From CAYVBJ01 sp964415185 (lineage in GTDB: Bacteria > Bacteroidota > Rhodothermia > Balneolales > Balneolaceae), in the NCBI GenBank assembly GCA_964415185.1, contig CAYPZI010000062.1, positions 1-15,880 on the forward strand: a stretch of 15,880 nucleotides of DNA, given 5' to 3'. Below the pieces are notes generated by a model, which worked only from the letters and a program-made list of their open reading frames with translations, searched no databases and had not been told where the DNA came from. Each line of letters opens with the position of its first letter. Within the stretch, counting starts at the first letter, position 1. The position numbers and the translations under genes are program-made. Shown here piece by piece: positions 1-7,072 of the stretch.

Positions 1-56
1 TTCTCCAGTTCTCCAGTTCTCCAGTTCTCCAGTTCTCCAGTTCTCCAGTTCTCCAC
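1..56. repeat. Octamer tandem repeat (TTCTCCAG)n, open at left edge
   Basis: Six perfect head-to-tail copies of TTCTCCAG (1-48) are followed by a seventh that differs only in its last base (TTCTCCAC, 49-56). The array begins at the first base of the window, so its full length is unknown. The unit is 8 bp, not a multiple of three, and no gene reads through it here. It lies about 140 bp upstream of the lipoprotein gene. It is a simple-sequence repeat; copy-number variation between strains is likely, but any effect on expression is speculation. Confidence 0.93.
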
Positions 57-99
57 TCAATAACCTTCATCTTTCTATCCAGGGCAATTTCAATCAAAT

Positions 100-145
100 A
101 CGGGTTGATTTACCCGTCAAATCAGCGTACTATTTACGGGTAATC
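100..145 (+). promoter_or_regulatory. Alternative hairpins from three ACGGGT/ACCCGT arms in the leader of the secretion cassette
   Basis: ACGGGT (100-105) can pair with ACCCGT (112-117) across a 6-base loop. The same ACCCGT, extended leftward as GATTTACCCGT (107-117), can instead pair with ACGGGTAATC (136-145), giving ten base pairs with one bulged T. The two stems share one arm and so exclude each other. No U-run follows, so this is not a simple terminator. It sits 50-95 bp before the first start codon. It could be an operator, an mRNA leader structure, or decayed repeat sequence; nothing here decides which. Confidence 0.3.
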
Positions 146-193
146 TGAAACAGACATAAGAGCCGGCGCCTATCGATTCATACCGATACGTTT

Positions 194-1030
194 TTGCAAA
201 TCCGAATCAACGATTTTTCGCACTTGAAGCGCTTTATTACCATTTTTTCAATTACAATTCTTTCAGTATGGCATGGCTGTGATTCTGTTTCACTGCCTGC
301 TGACGAAGACCCGGTTTTGATCACAACTCTTACCGTAACTCCTTCTGTAATTAATTTCACCTCTGCAGATGGTGCCAAAGATACTACGCTCACCATATTA
401 CTTCAGGCCGAAACCTCCGGTAACAACACACCTGAAAACATTGAATACTCATTGGTAAAAGAAAATTCAGAGGATGAACCTCTCACCGGCATCTTTTCGG
501 AAAGTTCAGGGCCTAACAGTTTTAGCGTTTCTGTCGATATCATAACTTCGACTACCCGTTTTGAATCCTGGAGAGTGTTTGTTTTCGGTTTTAACAATCA
601 GAATGAAGGCGAAATCGTGGAAAGCAGTATTCGGATAAGTGGGTTCTCCACAAGCCCGCCCGAGATTGTGGAAGCTTTTAATACCGAAACGGTCACCATT
701 CCTGAAAGCGGCCAGGAACAGATCGATTTTTTTGCCCGTGTGGTTCATCCCACAGCTCAATCGCTTATCGACAGGGTTGATTTCTTTATGATTGATCAGA
801 ATGGTGAGAGGCTCGGCGGACCGAATGTGGTTTTTGAGATGTTTGATAACGGTGAAATCAATATCGAACAAGGCAGGATTGATGAAGCCGCCGGCGACTC
901 CCTCTATTCAAGGGCCCTGTTTATTAATTCAGGAAACCAACCGGATAACATCGATGTATTTTATTTTGCCACCGATGCAGCAGGACTTAGCAGCGACACG
1001 GTTCAAACCAGCCTCGAAATCAGGAATTAG
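194..1030 (+). CDS. Probable lipoprotein with Ig-like domains, first gene of secretion cassette
   Basis: A 278-aa exported protein of no named family. Residues 11-29 look like a lipoprotein signal: Lys-Arg, a hydrophobic run, then His-Gly-Cys at 27-29, with an acidic stretch (DEDP) soon after the cysteine. The lipobox is loose (Trp-His-Gly-Cys). The rest is beta-rich; residues about 190-275 resemble the Ig-like domain that carries an acidic Asp-Asn-Gly segment, AAGDSLYS and FATDAAG, common in FCB-group surface proteins. The start is uncertain: TTG at 194 is the longest choice, but TTG at 224 gives MKRF and a more compact signal peptide. There is no Shine-Dalgarno. Its stop is 3 bp before the BNR-protein gene, so the two are probably co-transcribed. 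An outer-membrane lipoprotein partner of the secreted protein is plausible inference. Confidence 0.75.
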   Translation: MQIRINDFSHLKRFITIFSITILSVWHGCDSVSLPADEDPVLITTLTVTPSVINFTSADGAKDTTLTILLQAETSGNNTPENIEYSLVKENSEDEPLTGIFSESSGPNSFSVSVDIITSTTRFESWRVFVFGFNNQNEGEIVESSIRISGFSTSPPEIVEAFNTETVTIPESGQEQIDFFARVVHPTAQSLIDRVDFFMIDQNGERLGGPNVVFEMFDNGEINIEQGRIDEAAGDSLYSRALFINSGNQPDNIDVFYFATDAAGLSSDTVQTSLEIRN

Positions 1031-1033
1031 GTT

Positions 1034-2635
1034 ATGAGAGTATTCGGTTTATATATCATTTTTCAACTGTTGCTGCCGGTAATTGCTTTTTCTCAATTTA
1101 CAGGACAGGTACCTGAACTTTTTAATACTATCCGCCAGAACTCAACATCCAACATGGAAGCTTTTGGAGATACCCTGTGGGTGGGGCCCGGAATGAACAG
1201 GTGGATTGAATCGCAGGGCGAATGGCTGGTGCCCGTGAACGCCGACAGTGTTTTTGACGGGCGTGGCAGGGTTTTTTCGTTATCACTTGCAAGAAATGAA
1301 GTGTTTGCCGGCCTCGGATTTAATAGTCCCACCGATGACGGCAGCGTTCAGACCGCAATGGGCTATTACAAGAGCAATGACGGCGGCAATGAGTGGCAAT
1401 TTATTGAATTCCCTTTGGATGACGAGCCTGATGAAAGTGTCTGCAGCTCCGATGTATCCGGGTTCCAGCCCGGATGTGACACCACTTTTGTTTACGGGGG
1501 CGTGGAATATGCAAGGCTAAGAATACTGGTGCCGCAGCAGTCGCCGCCATTCGAAGTGGATTTTAAGGATGAGATCTATTTCTCAGTAAACTGGGCATCG
1601 GGGCTGCTTCGAAGCACCGACAACGCTGAAAGCTGGGACCGTGTGATTCTCCCTCCTTCTACAGAAACGTCACTCTCTCCCGACAGGGTCTTCACCTGGC
1701 GTTCGGAAGCTGACGGACAAACCATCAATCGCTACGATCCGCGTTTTGACAACAACCTTCTTGGCTTCGGTTTATTAATCGATGACCAGGACAGGGTATG
1801 GGTGGGAACAGCCGGCGGCCTGAACGTCTCCGATGATGCCATGACGGCACCTGTTGATAGTATCTCATGGCGGAGAACAGCTTTTAACGGTGCCCCCGAT
1901 GGACTGCTGGGTAACTGGATTATCAAAATTCGTCAGCAGCCCGGCACCTCAAGGGTATGGATGACCAACTGGTCGGCCAGTACGGATGGAAGTGAACAAT
2001 TTGGGCTTGTCTATACGGAAGACGGCGGCAGAACATTCAGGCAATTTTTAAAAGGACAGAGAATCAACGATATCGGGTTTTCCGGTGGAGTTATTTTTGC
2101 CATGGGTGATAGCGGACTCTTTATATCAAACGATGACGGCCAAACCTGGCGGCGCATTCACCGGATTGAAAGTCCTAATACCTTTATCAGGGATAATGCA
2201 CAGTATTTCTCGGCAGCTTCCACAGTCAACCGTATTTACATCGGTACCAGTGACGGGATTGCTTCTACCGCCGATGGCGGCGAGACGTGGCGCATTAACC
2301 GGACCGACATGCCGCTGCGCGGAGGGAACGCTTATCAGCCGGATGCACCGAATGTAAATACCTTCGCCTATCCCAATCCGTTTTCACCCACACAACATTC
2401 GGTTGTGAGAATTAAGTACGAAGTAGCCGAACCGGGCAATGTAAGCATCAGGATTTTTGATTTTGGCATGAACCTGGTACGCACGGTACTGAATGAAAAC
2501 CTCTCCGGTGGCACGTATGAAACCACCTGGGATGGTGTAGACCGTTTTGGAAGAAACGTTGCAAACGGAACTTATATCTATCTCGTTGAAACCGCCGGCA
2601 ACCAGTTTGACGGAAAAATTCTGCTGCTTAACTGA
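1034..2635 (+). CDS. Secreted BNR/Asp-box repeat protein with T9SS-type FlgD-Ig C-terminal domain
   Basis: A 533-aa protein with a clear signal peptide (about residues 1-20, ending FSQ). The middle shows repeated Asp-box motifs of beta-propeller proteins: SNDGGNEW (114-121), STDNAESW (194-201), TEDGGRTF (328-335), SNDDGQTW (365-372) and TADGGETW (412-419). It is probably a sortilin/BNR-like propeller. The last ~90 residues start YPNPFSP (446-452) and contain TTWDGVDRFGRNVANGTYIY near 500, ending GKILLLN. That is the pattern of a FlgD-Ig fold used as the type A sorting tail of T9SS cargo. Two cysteines (137, 148) could pair. No catalytic site is recognisable, so a binding or structural role is possible. 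Its stop overlaps the next ATG by one base (TGATG), so translation is probably coupled to the PorV-like gene. Confidence 0.85.
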   Translation: MRVFGLYIIFQLLLPVIAFSQFTGQVPELFNTIRQNSTSNMEAFGDTLWVGPGMNRWIESQGEWLVPVNADSVFDGRGRVFSLSLARNEVFAGLGFNSPTDDGSVQTAMGYYKSNDGGNEWQFIEFPLDDEPDESVCSSDVSGFQPGCDTTFVYGGVEYARLRILVPQQSPPFEVDFKDEIYFSVNWASGLLRSTDNAESWDRVILPPSTETSLSPDRVFTWRSEADGQTINRYDPRFDNNLLGFGLLIDDQDRVWVGTAGGLNVSDDAMTAPVDSISWRRTAFNGAPDGLLGNWIIKIRQQPGTSRVWMTNWSASTDGSEQFGLVYTEDGGRTFRQFLKGQRINDIGFSGGVIFAMGDSGLFISNDDGQTWRRIHRIESPNTFIRDNAQYFSAASTVNRIYIGTSDGIASTADGGETWRINRTDMPLRGGNAYQPDAPNVNTFAYPNPFSPTQHSVVRIKYEVAEPGNVSIRIFDFGMNLVRTVLNENLSGGTYETTWDGVDRFGRNVANGTYIYLVETAGNQFDGKILLLN

Positions 2636-3675
2636 TGAACTTTACAAGAATCATATTCTCTTTATTTGCAGTCTTTATTGCCTTGAACTCCCAGGCTTTG
2701 GCTCAAGTTGGCGGGTTTGCGGGTGAATTCACCCGGGTCGGGTTTGGGCCGCGCGGAATGGCTCTTGGCAATGCCATGGTTGCCGTGGCAGACGAGGGCA
2801 GTTATGCTCACTATAATCCCGCCCTTGCTGCAAGGCCATCGAATGGAGAAATTCAGCTTGACATCTCAACATCTATAATGGAATTTGACCGTCAGATGCA
2901 TAATGTAAACGCCCAATTCAGGGTTTCGCCCACGGCCAATCTCAGTATCGGGCTGATTAATGCAAGGGTTAACGATATCGACGGACGTACGGCCAGCGGG
3001 TTTCGAACTGAATCATTATCCACAGATGAATACCAGGTCTTGAGTAATTTCGGATTCCGGCTTTCTGAAACTATTTGGGCCGGAATCGGATTTAAAATCA
3101 ACCTGGCTGATTTTGCCGATGACGTATCAACCACAACATCTGTTGGGCTCGATGCGGGTTTTTATGCTGAAGTGATCGACGGGCTAACGGTAGGTGCTGC
3201 GATTCAGGATCTTTTTGCTTCGTATGATACCGATACGAGCGACCTGTTTGGCGACAATGCAGGCAGCACCGAACAAAATTTTCCCACACGTTTTAAATTC
3301 GGGGCAGCATATCGTCCGGAACTGAAATGGCTGGTCAGTACCGAATATGAGATCCGAAGCCAAAGTTCGGACGTAACCCGCTCTGTAACAGAGCTTTTTG
3401 AAGGCGTACCCACAATCCGGACCTTGACAGAAGAAGTAAACACCTCCAGCCAGTTTTTACGATTTGGTTCGTCCTATCTTGCACACGAGCGAATTACAGT
3501 ACGAAGCGGTTTTCAGTTACTTGACCTTGAAAATGGCACAGAGTCTGTTTTTTCAGCAGGGTTTTCACTGCATCTGCCTTTTGACAAATTCAAACCCTCT
3601 GTCGATTATGCTTTCTTCCGCGAGCCCAATAATATCTCGAGTATTCACGTTTTCGCCCTGAGGTTGCACTTATGA
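2635..3675 (+). CDS. PorV/PorQ-family outer-membrane beta-barrel protein
   Basis: A 346-aa protein with signal peptide 1-24 (cleavage after ALAQ is likely). The mature N-terminus carries the family hallmark: GFGPRGMALGNA at 37-48 and, after a short acidic loop, YNPALA at 60-65. The remainder alternates polar and hydrophobic residues, with many short strands ending in aromatic residues, as expected of a FadL-like barrel of about 14 strands; the chain ends in Leu-His-Leu. In this family PorV carries T9SS cargo from the translocon to the attachment machinery at the cell surface, and PorQ and relatives do related jobs. Being joined to a cargo-like gene by a 1-bp overlap suggests a dedicated partner. 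It may be a lineage paralogue rather than PorV itself, so no symbol is given. Confidence 0.82.
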   Translation: MNFTRIIFSLFAVFIALNSQALAQVGGFAGEFTRVGFGPRGMALGNAMVAVADEGSYAHYNPALAARPSNGEIQLDISTSIMEFDRQMHNVNAQFRVSPTANLSIGLINARVNDIDGRTASGFRTESLSTDEYQVLSNFGFRLSETIWAGIGFKINLADFADDVSTTTSVGLDAGFYAEVIDGLTVGAAIQDLFASYDTDTSDLFGDNAGSTEQNFPTRFKFGAAYRPELKWLVSTEYEIRSQSSDVTRSVTELFEGVPTIRTLTEEVNTSSQFLRFGSSYLAHERITVRSGFQLLDLENGTESVFSAGFSLHLPFDKFKPSVDYAFFREPNNISSIHVFALRLHL

Positions 3676-4625
3676 GAATATTATATTTTTTAGTATTGCT
3701 TTTCATATCCGTTTTTCCCGGAAAACTTTTAGCCCAGGAAACCGGAAGCGGACTTGATTTTTTAAACGTCGGGCCTTCTGCCGGCCTACTTGCAATTAAT
3801 GAAGCAGGAACTGCTGCATTAATCGGAACTTCATCCATTTACACAAATCCGGCCATGCTTGCATTTGAGCCTCAATCGAGTGCCGAAGTTAATTATACTT
3901 CCTGGATTTCGGAGGTTAATAATCAGTATGGTGCTGTGAATTTAAAAAGCGGAAAGTATGCAATCGCTGCCGGAGTTTACAGTTCGAATGCTGATAATTT
4001 TGAGGCACGGGATGTTCCCGGGCCATCACAGGGCACATTTTCAATTCGCTATTTATCAATTGCAGGATCACTCGCAAGAAATTTCGGTCCGGTATCCGCC
4101 GGTGTTACGGGCCAGTTTATCCGCGAGGAGGTGTTCCAATTTACTGCAAATGGGTTCGCTTTTAATATGGGACTTGCAGCTTCCTTTTTGGATGAGAGAA
4201 TCAGAGCCGGCGTTTCCATTGTAAATCTCGGAGAAATTGGCGAGCTGGATGTTGAATCCACTACCTTGCCCGTAAACCTCCGGGTGGGGCTTCATGGCGA
4301 TATCGCGAATTGGTCATCACCGCTTGGAAATGATTTATCCATCTTGCTTTCCCTTGATTTTGATTATATCCAGCCACTTGAAGACAACCCTGCTTCCGAT
4401 TTTGCAAATGCATCCGGCGACAGTCCCTTCTTCAACACGGCTCTTACAGCCCGCATAGCCGATCTTGTGGAGTTGAAAGGCGGTTACAAATTCGGGCCTA
4501 CGGAACGGCCTGCCAGCTTTGGTACATCCTTCCTGATTACGCCTCTTCGCATTAATTATGCACTTGTACCTTTCACAACAGGTTTTGATACCGTACATTC
4601 AATTGGTATTCAGTATTATTTTTAA
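3672..4625 (+). CDS. Second, divergent PorV/PorQ-like outer-membrane barrel protein
   Basis: A 317-aa protein with signal peptide 1-22 (ending LLAQ). It overlaps the preceding barrel gene by 4 bp (ATGA). The N-terminus has the same layout as its neighbour, a glycine-rich entry followed by an acidic/alanine stretch and YTNPAMLA, but the arginine seen as GPRGM in the neighbour is replaced (GPSAGLL, about 34-40). The body is again a run of amphipathic beta strands and it ends in aromatic residues (QYYF), as usual for an outer-membrane barrel. It is about 30 residues shorter than its neighbour. This looks like an ancient duplicate or a PorQ-like counterpart. Assignment to the family is fairly firm; the individual role is unknown. 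Confidence 0.75.
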   Translation: MRILYFLVLLFISVFPGKLLAQETGSGLDFLNVGPSAGLLAINEAGTAALIGTSSIYTNPAMLAFEPQSSAEVNYTSWISEVNNQYGAVNLKSGKYAIAAGVYSSNADNFEARDVPGPSQGTFSIRYLSIAGSLARNFGPVSAGVTGQFIREEVFQFTANGFAFNMGLAASFLDERIRAGVSIVNLGEIGELDVESTTLPVNLRVGLHGDIANWSSPLGNDLSILLSLDFDYIQPLEDNPASDFANASGDSPFFNTALTARIADLVELKGGYKFGPTERPASFGTSFLITPLRINYALVPFTTGFDTVHSIGIQYYF

Positions 4626-4665
4626 ACTTGTTACATTCGTCGTTTCGACAAACTAAGGTACGTTT

Positions 4666-5667
4666 ATGGGGGCAAATGAAAATCTGATTACGATTTACAA
4701 TAAATTAGTACCAAATCTGAAAAGTCTTTATGTGATACCGCTAATCAGGTATAACTATCCCAAATCCGACTATCTCTGCCTTTTTTACAAAGGCATAATT
4801 GAAAGTAATAATCCGCCTAAAATCATATCCACCAGCGTGTGGAGCCACTTCAGATTTACCTTTGCAAGATTATTAACGAACCGGTGTCTGGTTCATTATC
4901 ACTGGTTTGAATGCCAGGATAAACGGGCTGTGCTGGGAATGATATATAAATGGCTCTGTCTGTTCCTGTATAAACTGGCCGGCGGCAAACTTGTCTGGAC
5001 TATCCATAACAAAATGCCACATAATAAGAAATTTTACAGACTGAATTTTATTTTGAGAAAATGGATGGCCCGCAATGCTGACCTTCTTCATGTTCATTGC
5101 GAATCTATTATTAAAGAACTCAGTGACTTTTATAATATCCCGGAAAAAAAATTTGTAGTCTTGCCACATCCCGAATTTCCTGCAAAACTTATTCCCCGGG
5201 CAGCCGCAGCCGAAGCGCTCAATATCAGATTTAACCTGAAACTGAAGAGTTCAAACAAAATCTTTCTTAGTTTCGGAAATATAAGTGCTTATAAAGGATT
5301 GGATGAGCTGGCCTCATGTTTTTGCAACCTGGATAAAAACAAAAAACTGATTATTGCAGGGCCGGTGAAAAAAGGGAATATGGACCACTATAAAAAATTG
5401 AAAGAGATCGAGTCACAAACTGAAAATGTCCATCTTATCCCCAAATTCATCAGTGAAAACTGTGTTGCGGAATTCTTCAATGCAGCCGATTATGCGGTAT
5501 TTAATTACAAGGATATTCTCACCTCCGGAAGTGTTGAACTTGCAACTAGCTACCGGAAAAAATTAATCATACCACCGAAAGGATGCCTCAAAGAACTCGC
5601 AGATCATCCAAATGTGATTACATTTGATTCAATCCGGGAACTGGAGCATATTCTACAAACAATCTGA
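4666..5667 (+). CDS. GT-B fold glycosyltransferase (GT4-like)
   Basis: A 333-aa cytoplasmic or membrane-associated glycosyltransferase, a little shorter than typical GT4 enzymes. The N-terminal half shows HYHWFE (77-82) and TIHN (112-115), as in mannosyltransferase-like GT-B enzymes. The nucleotide-sugar half shows PHPE (167-170), FGNISAYKG (203-211) and a DILTSGSVELA block (283-293), where SG plus the following Glu take the place of the usual E-x7-E motif. A hydrophobic stretch near 90-105 may help membrane association. Donor and acceptor sugars cannot be read from sequence. The ATG at 4666 has AAGG about 10 nt upstream. The gap from the barrel gene is 40 bp with no convincing terminator, so read-through from the secretion cassette is possible. 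The flippase gene starts 4 bp after its stop. Confidence 0.8.
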   Translation: MGANENLITIYNKLVPNLKSLYVIPLIRYNYPKSDYLCLFYKGIIESNNPPKIISTSVWSHFRFTFARLLTNRCLVHYHWFECQDKRAVLGMIYKWLCLFLYKLAGGKLVWTIHNKMPHNKKFYRLNFILRKWMARNADLLHVHCESIIKELSDFYNIPEKKFVVLPHPEFPAKLIPRAAAAEALNIRFNLKLKSSNKIFLSFGNISAYKGLDELASCFCNLDKNKKLIIAGPVKKGNMDHYKKLKEIESQTENVHLIPKFISENCVAEFFNAADYAVFNYKDILTSGSVELATSYRKKLIIPPKGCLKELADHPNVITFDSIRELEHILQTI

Positions 5668-5671
5668 AAAA

Positions 5672-7072
5672 ATGTCGCCAATTCTTTCAAAAGTATCCTG
5701 GGTATTATCCGGTGACATTGGCGCACGCATTGCCGGTTTTTTTATTACTGTCTACCTGGCAAGAACATTCGATACAGGCGGTTACGGTATCATCGTGGTG
5801 AGTCTCTCGGTATTGGGCATAGCATTGTGGTTCGGCGATATGGGACTGAACACACTTGGCACCCGTGAAGTATCCCGAAAACCAAATCATATTTATACGG
5901 TAAACCAGATCTTTCGTGCCAAGTTAATTATGTCATGTCTGGCATTTTTCACTGCTTCAATATTTATCTGGACTATTTTTTACGACAGGTTTGAAATGGC
6001 ACTTATTATTCAGCTATTTCTTTTTGCCCTGTTCCCGCATGCCTTAACAGTCGAATGGTTTTTTAACGGTCTACAGAAATTTAAACTGATCACATACTCA
6101 AGGATTTTACAAGCGTCGGTTTATTTAATTCTTCTTTACATTTTTACAACTGAAGACACCCTTTATCGTGTACCGTTGTTTTATGCGGCTTCCCTTTTTT
6201 TGGCTGCTGTTTTTTTACTTAAAGGCTATACCACCCAGCAGCCGTTTGAAACATTAATAAAGAAGGCCGCAAGTCTTAAATCATTAATAGCTGATGGATT
6301 TAAAATAGGGATCGGAAGCCTATTCGCTCAATTTGTAATTCTTTTACCTCCTTTATTCGCGGGATATTTCCTTGGCAATACACAGGCAGGATATTACGGT
6401 GCTGCTTTTAAAATTATTCTGTTAGTTATGCTGATAGATCGCGTTCTTACAACCCTGCTTTTACCAAATCTTTCCAGGGCATGGAAAAAAAGCCGGGAAA
6501 CGGCCGTCATTCATCTGAATCACCTGCTCAGGCTTGCAGTGGTTTTCAGTTCATGCTCTACCCTGGTTCTCTTTTTCGGTGCTGAAACTTTTATAGCGTT
6601 TATTTTCGGAGAAACATACCGTCAATCTGCGGTTATTTTACCGGTACTGTCATTTTTTCTGCCGGCTACCTTTGCCAATTCCATATTTTCCTATAGCCTT
6701 ATATCCACCGGAATGGATAAGCAATATCTTCAAGGATCTGCTGCAGGCGGGCTGGTTACGTTTTTCCTTTTACTGTTTATTTCATTCATCGGTAATCTGA
6801 GCTGGATTGCTTTTGCAGTAGTTATCTCGGAAATTTCATTTATGTTGTTCATGTTCATTAAAATTTCAAAAACCGCAACTCTCAGGGTACAGGTTCCACT
6901 GCTGCAAGTTGCAGTATTGATCGCTATGATCATGATAATCATGATATATTTCCCCAATCTGCCTTTTGCTGCCATATTTATTTTACCCTTTATTTACCTG
7001 TTAATTCTGGGAATAATGAAACTGGTAGAAATGGATGATTTAACCTGGATATCTAAACGAATTTTCAAATGA
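5672..7072 (+). CDS. Wzx-type polysaccharide flippase (MOP superfamily)
   Basis: A 466-aa integral inner-membrane protein with about 14 predicted hydrophobic helices, the size and topology of Wzx/RfbX O-antigen flippases. The N-terminus has an amphipathic first helix and GFFITVYLARTF, followed by GDMGLNTLGTRE, both typical of the polysaccharide biosynthesis family (PF01943-like). It would turn lipid-linked sugar units from the inner to the outer face of the membrane. I chose ATG at 5672, 4 bp after the upstream stop; a TTG at 5624 would add 16 non-conserved residues and overlap the upstream gene by 44 bp. Its stop overlaps the next start by 4 bp (ATGA, 7069-7072). No Wzy polymerase is visible in the window. 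Confidence 0.86.
   Translation: MSPILSKVSWVLSGDIGARIAGFFITVYLARTFDTGGYGIIVVSLSVLGIALWFGDMGLNTLGTREVSRKPNHIYTVNQIFRAKLIMSCLAFFTASIFIWTIFYDRFEMALIIQLFLFALFPHALTVEWFFNGLQKFKLITYSRILQASVYLILLYIFTTEDTLYRVPLFYAASLFLAAVFLLKGYTTQQPFETLIKKAASLKSLIADGFKIGIGSLFAQFVILLPPLFAGYFLGNTQAGYYGAAFKIILLVMLIDRVLTTLLLPNLSRAWKKSRETAVIHLNHLLRLAVVFSSCSTLVLFFGAETFIAFIFGETYRQSAVILPVLSFFLPATFANSIFSYSLISTGMDKQYLQGSAAGGLVTFFLLLFISFIGNLSWIAFAVVISEISFMLFMFIKISKTATLRVQVPLLQVAVLIAMIMIIMIYFPNLPFAAIFILPFIYLLILGIMKLVEMDDLTWISKRIFK

Noticed and set aside
1..56. Possible CRISPR array at the left edge
   Set aside because: The units are 8 bp and directly adjacent with no spacers, so this is a tandem microsatellite.
4626..4665. GTCG-TTT-CGAC hairpin between the barrel and glycosyltransferase genes as a terminator
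   Set aside because: The stem is 4 bp with no following T-run, too weak to call; read-through seems as likely.
5624..5671. TTG start at 5624 for the flippase gene
   Set aside because: It would overlap the glycosyltransferase gene by 44 bp and add 16 residues unlike the family N-terminus; ATG 5672 lies 4 bp after the upstream stop and starts the first amphipathic helix.
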